Shown here: one piece after another, positions 26,410-35,800 of the stretch
Numbering within the stretch: position 1 is the stretch's first letter
Layout of the letters: each line of letters opens with the position of its first letter
DNA from: Hyphomicrobiales bacterium
GTDB taxonomy: Bacteria; Pseudomonadota; Alphaproteobacteria; Rhizobiales; NORP267
DNA length: 63,813 nucleotides
NCBI GenBank assembly: GCA_030688605.1
Contig: JAUYJB010000014.1
Location: forward strand, 1-63,813
Direction of reading: 5' to 3'
Translations under genes and position numbers: made by a program
The notes under the pieces: generated by a model
What the model was told of the DNA's origin: nothing
Seen by the model: the letters and a program-made list of their open reading frames with translations, nothing else
Database searches by the model: none

Positions 26410-26742
26410 ATGATCAACGGATTTGAAGACTTCCAAAAATTCAGCAAGGACAACATCGACGTCACCATCAAGAGCTTTGGTGCGGTCACCAAGGGCTGGC
26501 AGTCGATCGCGGCCGAGATGGCCGACTACTCGAAGAAGAATTTCGAAGCTTCCACGGCGGCCTTCGAGAAGGTCGTCGGCGCCAAGTCGCTCGACAAGGC
26601 ATTTGAGGCGCAGGCCGATTTCGCCCGCACGGCCTACGAGGACTATGTTGGCGAAGTTACCAAGCTGGGCGAGCTCTGTGCCGGGGTCGCCAAAGACGTC
26701 TACAAGCCGATCGAGACAGCGGTAAACAAGGCCACCAAGTAA
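26410..26742 (+). CDS. Phasin family protein (polyhydroxyalkanoate granule coat)
   Basis: 110 residues, charged, almost wholly helical, no Cys. Begins MINGFEDFQKFSKDNIDVTI and includes AEMADYSKKNFEASTAAFEKVVGAKSL (quoted in part), the amphipathic repeat typical of alphaproteobacterial phasins, which coat PHB granules and control their number and size. It has its own promoter with putative operators and its own strong terminator, hence a monocistronic unit. No phaC/phaR gene is in the window. Implies the organism stores polyhydroxyalkanoate. Confidence 0.9.
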   Translation: MINGFEDFQKFSKDNIDVTIKSFGAVTKGWQSIAAEMADYSKKNFEASTAAFEKVVGAKSLDKAFEAQADFARTAYEDYVGEVTKLGELCAGVAKDVYKPIETAVNKATK

Positions 26743-26772
26743 CTCTCTTTCTGCGGTTCCTCCTTTATCTTG

Positions 26773-26805
26773 GAGCCCGGCGCCAGCGCCGGGCTCTTTT
26801 TTTTT
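26773..26805 (+). terminator. Rho-independent terminator after the phasin gene
   Basis: GAGCCCGGCGC (26773-26783) pairs perfectly with GCGCCGGGCTC (26786-26796), followed by nine T residues (26797-26805). The 11-bp GC-rich stem with U-tract, 31 bases after the stop, is a textbook intrinsic terminator and fits the high expression expected for a phasin. Confidence 0.95.
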
Positions 26806-26847
26806 CAGTGGAAAAACATCCGGTGGCCACAATCTGTGCACGCTGAT

Positions 26848-26875
26848 TTGATTTCAATTCGCGCTGTCCTATCTT
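26848..26875 (+). promoter_or_regulatory. Possible promoter for clpS-clpA
   Basis: TTGATT (26848-26853), 16-base spacer, TATCTT (26870-26875), about 100 bases before clpS and just after the phasin terminator. Only a consensus-like match by eye. Confidence 0.35.
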
Positions 26876-26971
26876 GCGGTCTGGTCAGAGATCGATAGGC
26901 TTTCTAGTATAGCTCCGGAATCGTGGGACAGGGAGGCGCAGGCTCGAACGCGAATTCATACGAGTAAACCC

Positions 26972-27358
26972 ATGAAGGAGATCAACGCGGCACTTTTCGA
27001 ACTCTCCGCCCCGGTGCTCTTAGCGCGCATGAGCGCGGGCGACAACGGCAGCGGCAAGGGCGAGCCGGGAACGGGAATCATCACCCGCACGCGGCCCAAG
27101 ACGAAACGGCCGCAACTGTATAAGGTTTTGCTGCTCAATGACGACTACACGCCGATGGAATTCGTCGTGCATGTGCTGGAGCGGTTCTTCAACAAGGGGC
27201 GCGAGGAGGCGACCCGGATCATGCTGCATGTCCACCATAACGGAGTCGGCATGTGCGGCGTATTCACCTATGAGGTGGCGGAAACCAAGGTGACGCACGT
27301 CATGGACTTTGCACGAAAGCACCAGCACCCGCTACAATGCGTGATGGAAAAGGAGTAG
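26972..27358 (+). CDS. clpS: ATP-dependent Clp protease adaptor ClpS
   Basis: 128 residues from ATG 26972; a second in-frame ATG at 27029 would give 109 residues and neither has a strong ribosome site. The core is unmistakable: [20 protein letters not shown] (N-degron binding NDD and Met region), [21 protein letters not shown], then [10 protein letters not shown]. ClpS delivers substrates with destabilising N-terminal residues to ClpAP. Located eight bases before the GTG of clpA, the standard arrangement. Confidence 0.95.
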   Translation: MKEINAALFELSAPVLLARMSAGDNGSGKGEPGTGIITRTRPKTKRPQLYKVLLLNDDYTPMEFVVHVLERFFNKGREEATRIMLHVHHNGVGMCGVFTYEVAETKVTHVMDFARKHQHPLQCVMEKE

Positions 27359-27366
27359 AGCCGCCC

Positions 27367-29823
27367 GTGCCGACCTTCTCAAAACAACTGGAACAGGCCC
27401 TGCACCACGCATTGTCGCTGGCCAATGAGCGTCACCATGAATATGCGACGCTCGAGCATCTGCTGTTGGCGCTCATCGACGATCAGGACGCAGCCTCCGT
27501 GATGCGCGCCTGCAACGTCGACATCGACGTGCTGCGCGCCAATCTGGTCGAATATGTCGACAATGAGCTCGACAATCTGATCTCCGATCTGGGTGAGGAT
27601 TCCAAACCCACCGCCGGCTTCCAGCGGGTCATCCAGCGCGCCGTCATCCATGTCCAATCCTCCGGTCGCGAGGAGGTGACCGGCGCCAACGTGCTGGTCG
27701 CCATCTTCGCCGAACGCGAGAGCCACGCCGCCTATTTCCTGCAGGAGCAGGACATGACCCGATACGACGCGGTCAACTACATCAGCCACGGCATTGCCAA
27801 ACGGCCGGGCATGTCGGAGGCGCGCCCGGTGCGCGGCGCCGACGAGGACGCGGCCACGGTCGAAGGCAGCGAGGAGACCAAGCGCAAGGCCGATGCACTC
27901 GACGCTTACTGCGTCAACCTCAATAAGAAGGCGGCGCAAGGGCGCATCGATCCGCTGATCGGGCGCGAGGCGGAGATCCACCGCACCATCCAGGTGCTGT
28001 GTCGGCGGCAGAAGAACAACCCGCTGTTCGTCGGCGATCCCGGCGTCGGCAAGACGGCGATTGCCGAGGGCCTGGCGCGGCGGATCGTTCATGGCGAGGT
28101 ACCCGGCGTCCTGAAGAAGGCGACCATCTTCCAGCTCGACATGGGCGCGCTGTTGGCCGGCACCCGCTATCGCGGCGATTTCGAGGAGCGCCTGAAGGCG
28201 GTGGTCAAGGAGATCGAGGCCTATCCGGGCGCCATCATGTTCATCGACGAGATCCACACCGTGATCGGCGCCGGCGCCACCTCGGGGGGCGCGATGGACG
28301 CCTCCAATCTGCTCAAACCGGCGCTGCAAAGCGGTACGCTGCGCTGCATCGGCTCTACCACCTACAAGGAATACCGCCAATATTTCGAGAAGGATCGCGC
28401 CCTGGTGCGGCGCTTCCAGAAGATCGACATTGTCGAGCCGACGGTGCCCGACACGATCAAGATCCTGAAAGGTCTGAAGCCCTATTTCGAGGAGTTCCAC
28501 GGCATCCGCTACACCGAGCAGGCGATCAGAGCGGCGGTGGAGCTGGCGGCCAAATACATCCACGACCGCAAGCTGCCGGACAAGGCCATCGACGTCATCG
28601 ACGAGACCGGGGCCTCGCAGATGCTGCTGCCCGATTCCCGCCGCCGCAAGACCATCGGCATCAAGGAGATCGAGACAACCATCGCGACCATGGCGCGGAT
28701 TCCGCCCAAGACCGTGTCGAAGAACGATGCCGAGGTGCTCTCGCATCTGAGCACCCATCTCAATCGGGTCGTGTTTGGGCAGGATCAGGCCATCGAAGCC
28801 CTCGCCGCGGCCATAAAGCTCTCGCGGGCGGGGCTGCGCGAGCCGGAGAAGCCGATCGGCAGCTACCTGTTCTGTGGACCCACCGGGGTCGGCAAGACCG
28901 AGGTCGCGCGCCAGCTCGCCGATCTTCTCGGCATCGAGCTCCTACGCTTCGACATGTCGGAATATATGGAGCGGCACACCGTTTCGCGCCTGATCGGGGC
29001 GCCGCCGGGCTATGTCGGCTTCGACCAGGGCGGCCTTCTCACCGACGGCGTCGATCAGCATCCATTCTGCGTGCTGCTGCTGGACGAGATCGAGAAGGCG
29101 CATCCGGACCTGTTCAACATTCTCTTGCAGGTGATGGACCACGGCAAGCTGACCGACCATAACGGCAAGCGGGTCGACTTCCGCAACGTGATCCTGATCA
29201 TGACCACCAATGCGGGTGCTGCCGATCTCGCCAAGGCTGCCGTCGGCTTCACCCGGTCGAAGCGGGAGGGCGACGACGAGGAGGCGATCAACCGGCTGTT
29301 CACGCCGGAATTCCGCAACCGCCTCGATGCCGTCGTCACATTCGCCCGCCTGCCGCCGGAGGTGATCGCCAAGGTGGTCGAGAAGTTCATCTTCGAGCTC
29401 GAGGTGCAGCTCGCCGACCGCAACGTCACCTTCGACCTGTCGCCGGAGGCCAACAAGTGGATCGCCGAGCGCGGCTATGACGAAAAGTTCGGCGCCCGGC
29501 CGCTTGCCCGTGTCATCCAGGAACACATCAAGAAGCCGCTCGCCGACGAGGTCCTGTTCGGGCGGCTGAAAAAGGGCGGCACGGTCAAGGTGACGGTGGC
29601 CGAAGACGGCCAGCATCTGAGCTTCGAATTCTTCAACGAGGACCCGCCCGTAAAGCCGTCGCCTCCGATTGAAGCGCGCGGCAAGCCGGCGGCGAAGAAA
29701 AAGGCCGCGGGCGGGCGCAAGAAGGCTGCCGGCAAGGCCCGTTCGCGCAAGAAGAAGAAAGGCGGCGATTCTTCCGGTGGGGGCGGCAGTCTGGTGCCGC
29801 GGGTTCCGCTGCTCGTCGAATAG
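27367..29823 (+). CDS. clpA: ATP-dependent Clp protease ATPase subunit ClpA
   Basis: 818 residues; GTG 27367 chosen because [16 protein letters not shown] is the conserved start. N-terminal ClpS/substrate domain, then two AAA+ modules with Walker A GDPGVGKT at 223-230 and GPTGVGKT at 504-511. It unfolds substrates and feeds them to ClpP. The C-terminus carries a Lys/Ala-rich tail ([20 protein letters not shown]) with a Gly run before the final [10 protein letters not shown], an extension common in Rhizobiales ClpA. clpP is not in the window. Probably cotranscribed with clpS. Confidence 0.97.
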   Translation: MPTFSKQLEQALHHALSLANERHHEYATLEHLLLALIDDQDAASVMRACNVDIDVLRANLVEYVDNELDNLISDLGEDSKPTAGFQRVIQRAVIHVQSSGREEVTGANVLVAIFAERESHAAYFLQEQDMTRYDAVNYISHGIAKRPGMSEARPVRGADEDAATVEGSEETKRKADALDAYCVNLNKKAAQGRIDPLIGREAEIHRTIQVLCRRQKNNPLFVGDPGVGKTAIAEGLARRIVHGEVPGVLKKATIFQLDMGALLAGTRYRGDFEERLKAVVKEIEAYPGAIMFIDEIHTVIGAGATSGGAMDASNLLKPALQSGTLRCIGSTTYKEYRQYFEKDRALVRRFQKIDIVEPTVPDTIKILKGLKPYFEEFHGIRYTEQAIRAAVELAAKYIHDRKLPDKAIDVIDETGASQMLLPDSRRRKTIGIKEIETTIATMARIPPKTVSKNDAEVLSHLSTHLNRVVFGQDQAIEALAAAIKLSRAGLREPEKPIGSYLFCGPTGVGKTEVARQLADLLGIELLRFDMSEYMERHTVSRLIGAPPGYVGFDQGGLLTDGVDQHPFCVLLLDEIEKAHPDLFNILLQVMDHGKLTDHNGKRVDFRNVILIMTTNAGAADLAKAAVGFTRSKREGDDEEAINRLFTPEFRNRLDAVVTFARLPPEVIAKVVEKFIFELEVQLADRNVTFDLSPEANKWIAERGYDEKFGARPLARVIQEHIKKPLADEVLFGRLKKGGTVKVTVAEDGQHLSFEFFNEDPPVKPSPPIEARGKPAAKKKAAGGRKKAAGKARSRKKKKGGDSSGGGGSLVPRVPLLVE

Positions 29824-29832
29824 CCGGCGGTC

Positions 29833-30576
29833 TTGGCGGGTCTTGACCCAGGGGAGGGCGAACGGCCGGCTCTGAGCCGCCGCGCTGCCTTTCTCCGGGG
29901 CATGCGGCGGGCGCCGTCGACCGGGGCCTTCATTCTCATCTGCTCCTTTGTCGGCTATGGCGCGCTCGTTCATGAGAGCGGGCTCACCCTGATCCAGGCG
30001 CTCGCGATCGCGCTGTTCGTCTGGGCGCTGCCGGGTCAGGTCGTCCTGGTCAGCGAGATGGCCGCCGGCGCGGCGCTATGGAGCGCCGCCATCGGGGTCA
30101 CGCTGACCTCTGTACGGTTGATGCCGCTCGTCGTCGTGCTGATGCCGATCCTGCGCGGCCCGCGCACGGGCAGGCTGCACCAGCTTCTGCTGTCGCATTT
30201 TTGCGCCATCACCATCTGGGTCGAATCGATGCAGCGGCTGCCGCGAATGTCGCGGGCCGAGCGGGTGCCCTATTATTGGGGCTTCTGCTCGGTTCTGGTC
30301 TCGACCAATCTCGTTGCGACAATCGTCGGCTACGAGGCCGCGGCCCTACTCACGCTGGAGCTCGCCGCCGGGCTGTTGTTCCTGACGCCGCTTTATTTCG
30401 TGCTGTCGATGCTGCGCGCCTCCGATACTCCGGCCGACCGGCTGGCGCTGCTGTTCGGCTTCGTGCTCGGGCCGCTCGTCTTCGTCACGTTGCCGGGCTT
30501 CGAGCTTGTGCTTTCCGGTCTTGTCGGCGGTACGGCGGCCTATCTCATCGACCGGAGGAGGAGGCGGCGGACATGA
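29833..30576 (+). CDS. azlC: AzlC-family branched-chain amino-acid exporter, large subunit
   Basis: 247 residues from TTG 29833; an ATG at 29902 (MRRAPSTGAF) would leave 224 residues and is a serious alternative. About six to eight helices; the pattern GALVHESGLTLIQALAIALF, LPGQVVLVSEMA and SVRLMPLVVVLMPILRG fits AzlC. With AzlD it forms an exporter of branched-chain amino acids or analogues. The gene overlaps azlD by four bases (ATGA), and begins just after clpA. Confidence 0.8.
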   Translation: MAGLDPGEGERPALSRRAAFLRGMRRAPSTGAFILICSFVGYGALVHESGLTLIQALAIALFVWALPGQVVLVSEMAAGAALWSAAIGVTLTSVRLMPLVVVLMPILRGPRTGRLHQLLLSHFCAITIWVESMQRLPRMSRAERVPYYWGFCSVLVSTNLVATIVGYEAAALLTLELAAGLLFLTPLYFVLSMLRASDTPADRLALLFGFVLGPLVFVTLPGFELVLSGLVGGTAAYLIDRRRRRRT

Positions 30577-30920
30577 TGGCGGCAGAAGGATATGGCTGGC
30601 TCGTCATGCTGTTCGTCGCCGGCACGCTTGCGACCGACATCTGGCGCGTCATCGGCGTTTTTGCCGCGCTCAGGGTCAACGAAGGCAGCGAGGTGTTTCT
30701 GTTCGCGCGGGCGATCTCGACGGCGCTGGTCGCGGCGCTGATCGCGCGCATAGTCTGCTTTCCGCCCGGCGCGCTCGCCGAGGCGCCGCTCTTATTGCGG
30801 CTGGGCGCGTTTGCAATTGGGCTCGGCGTCTATTTCGCGGGTCGGCGCGCCATGGCGCTCGGAATCTTCGTCGGCGAGGTGGTGCTCGTCGGCGGCTTTA
30901 TTCTGTTCTCTCATCTTTGA
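30573..30920 (+). CDS. azlD: AzlD-family branched-chain amino-acid exporter, small subunit
   Basis: 115 residues, four helices, the size of AzlD. GTLATDIWRVIGVFAALRV and FARAISTALVAALIARIV are typical. It pairs with AzlC in the membrane. Starts within the azlC stop. Its 3' end overlaps the convergent HIT gene by 23 bases, so the two transcripts are antisense over their ends. Confidence 0.78.
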   Translation: MMAAEGYGWLVMLFVAGTLATDIWRVIGVFAALRVNEGSEVFLFARAISTALVAALIARIVCFPPGALAEAPLLLRLGAFAIGLGVYFAGRRAMALGIFVGEVVLVGGFILFSHL

Positions 30921-31338
30921 GCGCCGCGCGCAGTTTCTCCGCGTTTGCGGCGAGAACGTCCGGATCGGCCATTTCGCCGGTGTGCGGCCTGAGGGGCACG
31001 TCGTGCCAGCGCGGGATGACGTGGAAATGGGTGTGGAAGACGATCTGACCGGACGCCGGCTCGTTGAACTGCTGGATCAGCACGCCTTCGGCCGTGAACG
31101 CCTTGAGCGCCGCGCGCGCGACCTTCTGCACCACCGCCATGACCGCGGCAAGGTCGGTGGGCGCGATGTCGAGGAGGTTGCGCGAAGGCGCCTTGGGGAT
31201 GACCAGCGCATGGCCGTCGGCGCGCGGCATGATATCCATGAAGACGAGGGTCGCGTCGTCCTCGTGGACCTTGTGGCAGGGTATCTCGCCGCGGAGGATC
31301 TTGGCGAAGATATTGTCCTTGTCATAGCTGGCAGTCAT
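30898..31338 (-). CDS. HIT family nucleotide-binding hydrolase
   Basis: 146 residues. The histidine triad VFHTHFHVIPR and the N-terminal DNIFAKILRGEIPCHKVHED identify the HINT/HIT branch, which hydrolyses nucleoside phosphoramidates and related AMP conjugates in the cytoplasm. ATG 31338 is preferred: AGGGGGG lies about five bases upstream; a GTG six bases earlier would sit inside that site. Last gene of the leftward set 34831 to 30898. Confidence 0.92.
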   Translation of the reverse strand: MTASYDKDNIFAKILRGEIPCHKVHEDDATLVFMDIMPRADGHALVIPKAPSRNLLDIAPTDLAAVMAVVQKVARAALKAFTAEGVLIQQFNEPASGQIVFHTHFHVIPRWHDVPLRPHTGEMADPDVLAANAEKLRAALKDERTE

Positions 31339-31373
31339 GGTCACCCCCCTTGAATTCGGCCCGCTTTTCCTAC

Positions 31374-32585
31374 TCAGGTCTCTTCGGGCCGGTCAAGGGC
31401 TCCGTCCTTTCTGAACGGCGCTTGTTCGGCCAGCAGGCGCTGCTCGAAGGCGACATGGGCGCGCTCCTCGTGGAGGAAGCGGGCGACCGCGCGGCGCAGG
31501 CCGGGATCAGCGATCCAATGGGCCGAATAGATCGTTTGCGGCAGATAGCCGCGCGCCAGCTTGTGCGGTCCCTGGGCGCCGGCCTCGACGCGGGCGAGGC
31601 GATGGGCAATCGCGAATTCGATCGCCTGGTAGTAGCAAAGCTCGAAATGCAGGAAGGGATGCTCCTCGATGGCGCCCCAATAGCGGCCGTAAAGGGCATC
31701 GGAACCGATCATGTTAAGGGCGCCCGCAATGGGCCGCCCTGCGCGGTAAGCGAAAATCAGCAAGACATCGACGGCCATCGTCTCGCCGAGCAGGCTGAAG
31801 AAGCGGCGGTTGAGATAGGGCCGGCCCCATTTCCGGCTGCCGGTGTCCAAATAGAAGGCGAAGAAGGCGTCCCAATGGGCCTCGGTGACCTCCTTTCCCG
31901 TGAGCCACTTGATCGTGATGTCGCCGGCCTGGGCGTCGCGGCGCTCGCGACGGATCTGCTTGCGCTTGCGCGCGGCAAGCGCGCTCAGGAAAGCCTCGAA
32001 ATCGACGTAACCGGCATTGTTCCAGTGAAACTGCTGGCCGGTGCGCTGCAGGAAGCCGCGGGAACCGAGTAGGTCCCATTCGGGCTTGCTCAGAAAGGTG
32101 ATGTGCACCGATGACATGCCGTAGCGCCTAACGAGTTGCTCGGCGGCCTCGGCGAGAACGGCGCCGAAATGGCGTGCATCGAGGTCCGGGCGCACCAGTA
32201 GCCGGCGGCCGGGGACCGGCGTGAAGGGGACGGCGACCTGTAGCTTCGGATAGTAGCTGCCGCCGGCGCGCTCGAAGGCGTCGGCCCAGCCCCAATCGAA
32301 TACGTATTCGCCGTGGCTGTGGCTTTTCACGTAGCAGGGCATGCAAGCGGCAACGCCGCCGGCATCGTCCTCGACGACGATGTGCTGCGGCATCCAGCCG
32401 GCCTTGGCGGAGACGCTTCCGGATTTCTCGAGAATGGAAAGAAATGTATGTGAAATGAAGGGATTATAGGGAATTCCTCGGGCCTCGTCCTGGTGCCTGA
32501 CCCCGGCGCAGGCGTCCCAGTCGGCGGCGGCGACGGCGCCGATCTCTCCGATCACTCTGGCCTTGACGGGTTCGCGGTCGCCCAT
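31374..32585 (-). CDS. COG3146 GNAT-like protein (peptidoglycan-associated family of unknown role)
   Basis: 403 residues. Matches a conserved family often annotated as GNAT N-acetyltransferase or peptidoglycan biosynthesis protein: NPFISHTFLSILEKSGSVSA, PCYVKSHSHGEYVFDWGWAD, PKLQVAVPFTPVPGRRLL, and the C-terminal LHFELCYYQAIEFAIAH with ARVEAGAQGPHKLARGYLP. The double-GNAT fold recalls FemAB aminoacyl-tRNA transferases, but no substrate is established. Cytoplasmic. Lies between HIT and GDPD genes, an arrangement frequent in Rhizobiales. Confidence 0.85.
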   Translation of the reverse strand: MGDREPVKARVIGEIGAVAAADWDACAGVRHQDEARGIPYNPFISHTFLSILEKSGSVSAKAGWMPQHIVVEDDAGGVAACMPCYVKSHSHGEYVFDWGWADAFERAGGSYYPKLQVAVPFTPVPGRRLLVRPDLDARHFGAVLAEAAEQLVRRYGMSSVHITFLSKPEWDLLGSRGFLQRTGQQFHWNNAGYVDFEAFLSALAARKRKQIRRERRDAQAGDITIKWLTGKEVTEAHWDAFFAFYLDTGSRKWGRPYLNRRFFSLLGETMAVDVLLIFAYRAGRPIAGALNMIGSDALYGRYWGAIEEHPFLHFELCYYQAIEFAIAHRLARVEAGAQGPHKLARGYLPQTIYSAHWIADPGLRRAVARFLHEERAHVAFEQRLLAEQAPFRKDGALDRPEET

Positions 32586-32637
32586 GCCGACTTGTTGGTC
32601 CTCTGATCGACGCTCTTTCCCCCGCCCTGCGGCTATT

Positions 32638-33384
32638 TTACGGCAAGAACCCTTCGAAAATCATCGCGTCGGCAAACAATTTCGCCCGCCGCCGGTCGGC
32701 CTCGGTGCGCACGGTCCAGGTGATGAGCGGCAGGCCGAACAGATGGCGCGCAAGGAGCGGCGCGGCGCTCGGCAGGCCGTCGATGTCGTAGGCGACGAAC
32801 TGCGGTCGGGTGCGGTGGCTATGCAGCATGTGGCGCAGCCGGAAGCGGCGCCAGTCCGACAATTTCGGCCAAGCGTCGCGGTTGCGGAAACGCTCCGACA
32901 CGATGCCGCGCGGCAGGTCCGGGGCCAATTCGATGAAGGCCATGAGCGAATCGGGGTCGTACGACATCACCGCGACGGGCCCGCCATAGCCGCGCAGCAC
33001 TTCGGCGACGCGGTGCTCCAGCGGGCCGACATGGTCCCATTGGCTCTTGATCTCGAGGATCAGCGGCGTGCGGCCGTCGACCAGTTCGATGAGCTGGCCC
33101 AGATCCATCATCCGATCGCCGCTGCCCCGGAAGCGAATCCTTTGCAATTCCTCCGAGTTGCGCCCAATCACCAGACCGCCCTCTTCGGTAAGCCGGCCGA
33201 GGGTCGAATCGTGGAACACCATCGCCTCGCCGTCGGCGGCAAGCCGCAGATCGACCTCCACCGCATAGTCCGCGGCCATCGCCGCCGCGACGGCAGACGA
33301 CGTGTTTTCGACGATGCCCTTGACCGCGTCGTGCAGGCCGCGGTGGGCGATATGTTGTGCGGTCAGCCAGGACAGGCCGCTCAT
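32638..33384 (-). CDS. Glycerophosphodiester phosphodiesterase family protein, cytoplasmic
   Basis: 248 residues, GDPD TIM barrel. IAHRGLHDA (catalytic His), VEVDLRLAADGEAMVFHDST (metal-binding Glu-x-Asp and second His), then LILEIKSQ, and near the end ITWTVRTEADRRRA. No signal peptide, so it is the cytoplasmic UgpQ-like form that cleaves glycerophosphodiesters to glycerol-3-phosphate and alcohol. ATGA overlap with the RidA gene upstream. Confidence 0.93.
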   Translation of the reverse strand: MSGLSWLTAQHIAHRGLHDAVKGIVENTSSAVAAAMAADYAVEVDLRLAADGEAMVFHDSTLGRLTEEGGLVIGRNSEELQRIRFRGSGDRMMDLGQLIELVDGRTPLILEIKSQWDHVGPLEHRVAEVLRGYGGPVAVMSYDPDSLMAFIELAPDLPRGIVSERFRNRDAWPKLSDWRRFRLRHMLHSHRTRPQFVAYDIDGLPSAAPLLARHLFGLPLITWTVRTEADRRRAKLFADAMIFEGFLP

Positions 33385-33845
33385 GCGATCTCGAATATGG
33401 CGTCGACCTCGACGGCGGCATCGAATGGCAGCGACGGGGCGCCGACCGCGAAGCGGGCATGGCGGCCGGTCTCGCCGAAGGCCAAGACCATCAGGTCGGA
33501 GGCGCCGTTCATCACCTTCGGCTGGTCGCCGAAGTCCGCGGTGCAGTTGACGAAGCCGCCGAGCTTGACGCAGCGCACGACCTTGTCGAGATCGCCGGTC
33601 GCAGCCTTGACCTGAGCCAGAATGTTGACGGCGCAGAGCCGGGCGGCGGCTTGCCCGTCGGAAAGCGAGACGCCGCCGCCGAGCTTGCCCGTATGGGCGA
33701 TCATGCCGTCTTCGACCGGGAGCTGGCCGGCGATAAACAACAGATTGCCGCTCAGCACGAAGGGGACGTAGTTGGCGGCGGGGGCTGATGCCTGCGGCAG
33801 GCTGACGCCGTGCGATTTCAACTGCGCTTCGATGCGTCCGCTCAT
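33381..33845 (-). CDS. RidA/YjgF family protein (enamine/imine deaminase)
   Basis: 154 residues, single RidA domain of the longer (TdcF/UK114-like, ~150 aa) subgroup: LSGNLLFIAGQLPVEDG, GQAAARLCAVNILAQVKAA, VVRCVKLGGFVNCTADF, then a C-terminal FAVGAPSLPFDAAVEVDAIF. The arginine that binds the carboxylate in archetypal RidA (near the C-terminal SLP motif) is not obvious, with FAVGAPSLP in its place, so the deaminase activity is uncertain. It is translationally coupled to the GDPD gene. Confidence 0.88.
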   Translation of the reverse strand: MSGRIEAQLKSHGVSLPQASAPAANYVPFVLSGNLLFIAGQLPVEDGMIAHTGKLGGGVSLSDGQAAARLCAVNILAQVKAATGDLDKVVRCVKLGGFVNCTADFGDQPKVMNGASDLMVLAFGETGRHARFAVGAPSLPFDAAVEVDAIFEIA

Positions 33846-33856
33846 CGCCGCTCCCC

Positions 33857-34831
33857 TTAAGGCCTTATTGCGTCTTTTGGCGTCTGGCCGGCAAAAAAGG
33901 CGTCGAGATTGTCGAGCGCCCGGAAGCCCATGGCGTCGCGCGTTTCCTTGGTGGCGCTGCCCAGATGCGGCAGCAGGAAGGCGTTTTCCAGGTCGCGATA
34001 GCGCGGATCGATGTTCGGCTCGCCGCGGAACACGTCAAGGCCCGCGGCGGCGAGCTTGCCCGACTGGAGCGCCGCAATCACCGCGTCGTCGTCGACAATG
34101 TCGCCGCGCGCCGAATTGACCAGGATGGCGCCGTCGGGCAGGGCGGCGATGCGCTCCGCGTTGATCAGGCCCTGCGTCTCCGGGGTGGAGGCGCAATTGA
34201 TCGACAGAAAGGCGCAGTGGCCGAGGAATTCAATCAAATCGGAGTGGAAGACCGCACCTTCCTCCAGATCCGGAGGGATTCTGGCGCGGTCGTGATAGTG
34301 GATTTCCATGTCGAAGCCACGGGCGCGCTTTGCGACGGTGCGGCCGATGCGGCCGAAACCGAGGATGCCGAGCCGCTTGCCGTTGACCTCGACGCCGAGC
34401 GGACCGGTCGGGGTCCAGATATCCCAGCGTTTTTCGCGCACCATCCGGTCGCCCCAGGAAGCGCCGCGGGCAGCCCCCAGGAGCAAGAGAAAGGTCAGGT
34501 CGGCGGTGGCGTTGGTGAGCACCTCCGGGGTGTTGGTCACGACGATGCCGCGTTTGGCCGCCGCCTTGACGTCGACATGATCGTAGCCGACGGAGAAGGT
34601 GGCGATGATGCGCACGCTCTCGGGCAGCCTCGAGATGAGTTCGGCGTTCAGCTTGTCGGTCGGGCAGACGAGCAGGCCGTCGGCGCCTTCGGCATGGGCG
34701 ATGAGCGCCTCGCCGTCGAAAATCGTATCGTCCGGGTTGGTGCGGGCATTGTAGCTTTCCGCGATGCGCCGTTCAACCGCGGCAGGGAGAAGGCGGGATA
34801 CGGCAAGCAAAGGACGAGCGGATTCTGGCAC
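33857..34831 (-). CDS. D-2-hydroxyacid dehydrogenase (glyoxylate/hydroxypyruvate reductase type)
   Basis: 324 residues. The GTG at 34831 is supported by GGGAGA eight bases upstream. Rossmann motif LGILGFGRIGRTVAKRA, the catalytic Arg region ILVNSARGDIVDDDAVIAAL, Glu in GLDVFRGEPNIDPRY and His in LLPHLGSATKETRDAM make up the 2-hydroxyacid dehydrogenase active site. It reduces glyoxylate, hydroxypyruvate or a similar 2-oxoacid with NAD(P)H. First gene of a probable five-gene leftward operon ending with the HIT gene. Confidence 0.92.
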   Translation of the reverse strand: MPESARPLLAVSRLLPAAVERRIAESYNARTNPDDTIFDGEALIAHAEGADGLLVCPTDKLNAELISRLPESVRIIATFSVGYDHVDVKAAAKRGIVVTNTPEVLTNATADLTFLLLLGAARGASWGDRMVREKRWDIWTPTGPLGVEVNGKRLGILGFGRIGRTVAKRARGFDMEIHYHDRARIPPDLEEGAVFHSDLIEFLGHCAFLSINCASTPETQGLINAERIAALPDGAILVNSARGDIVDDDAVIAALQSGKLAAAGLDVFRGEPNIDPRYRDLENAFLLPHLGSATKETRDAMGFRALDNLDAFFAGQTPKDAIRP

Positions 34832-34945
34832 GGTCGGGTCTCCCTTGTTGGCGGTCGAGCGGCGTGATCAAATGCGGGCGGTTGCGAATCCGAAAAGGGC
34901 CGGGTCAAATGACCGGATCATGCTTTGAACTCTAAACTGACACGC

Positions 34946-35791
34946 ATGCGCTCGTTGCGTCCAGCCCTGGCGGCGGCAATGACGCTCTTCTTCGCCGGCG
35001 CTTGGGCCATCAGCATGACGGTTGCGGCCACGGCGGCGGCGCTCAGCGCGCATCGCGCCGTCTACGACTTGAATCTGGCGCGGGCGGAGCCGGCTTCCGG
35101 CGTCGCCGGAATGAGCGGCCGGCTGGTGTTCGAGTTCAGGGGCGATTCCTGCACCGGCTATGTGGTCAATATGCGCTGGGTCAACCAGGTGGTCGAGGAG
35201 GACGGCACGGCGGCGGTGAGCGATTTGCGCTCCTCGACCTGGGAGGCCGGCGACGGCGGCGCCTTCGGCTTCAGCACTACGCAATATATGGACTCCGGGA
35301 ACGGCGAGACGACCCGCGGCAAGGCCTATCGCCCCAGCGGTGGGCCGGTTGCCGTGAAGCTCGACGCACCGGAGCGAAAGACCGTGTCGTTTACCGGCGA
35401 TGTGGCGTTTCCGACCGAGCATATGCGCGCGTTGATCGCGGCCGCGGGCGCCGGCCGGCGCGTTCTTCAGATGCGCCTTTTTGACGGCTCGGAGAGCGGG
35501 GACAAGGTCTATGAGACGACGGCCGTGATCGGCGCCGCCGCCAAGCCACGGCATCAGAACGCCGCGGCGCGGCGTGCCGGAGAGCTTAAGGGACTGTCGA
35601 CCTGGCCGGTGACCATCGCTTATTTCGACGCCGAGGACGACCGCAGCGGCGAAGCGCGTCCCGTCTACAAATTCTCTTTCGATCTGTACGAGAACGGGGT
35701 TAGCGATTCGCTGCTGCTCGACTATGGCGATTACGCGCTGGAAGGGCGGATGCGGCAGATCGAGTTTCTGCCCGAGGCGGAGTGCAAATAG
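34946..35791 (+). CDS. eipB: EipB-family (DUF1849) periplasmic cell-envelope protein
   Basis: 281 residues from ATG 34946; a TTG 21 bases upstream is an alternative. Signal peptide of about 30 residues ending near AAA. The mature start LSAHRAVYDLNLARAEPASG, SGRLVFEFRGDSCTGYVVNMRW and the C-terminal YALEGRMRQIEFLPEAECK fit the DUF1849 family defined by Brucella EipB, a beta-spiral periplasmic protein required for envelope integrity. The two Cys (within DSCTGY and EAECK) match the conserved disulfide. Single gene, convergent with the ROK kinase. Confidence 0.9.
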   Translation: MRSLRPALAAAMTLFFAGAWAISMTVAATAAALSAHRAVYDLNLARAEPASGVAGMSGRLVFEFRGDSCTGYVVNMRWVNQVVEEDGTAAVSDLRSSTWEAGDGGAFGFSTTQYMDSGNGETTRGKAYRPSGGPVAVKLDAPERKTVSFTGDVAFPTEHMRALIAAAGAGRRVLQMRLFDGSESGDKVYETTAVIGAAAKPRHQNAAARRAGELKGLSTWPVTIAYFDAEDDRSGEARPVYKFSFDLYENGVSDSLLLDYGDYALEGRMRQIEFLPEAECK

Positions 35792-35800
35792 CCGCTACGG

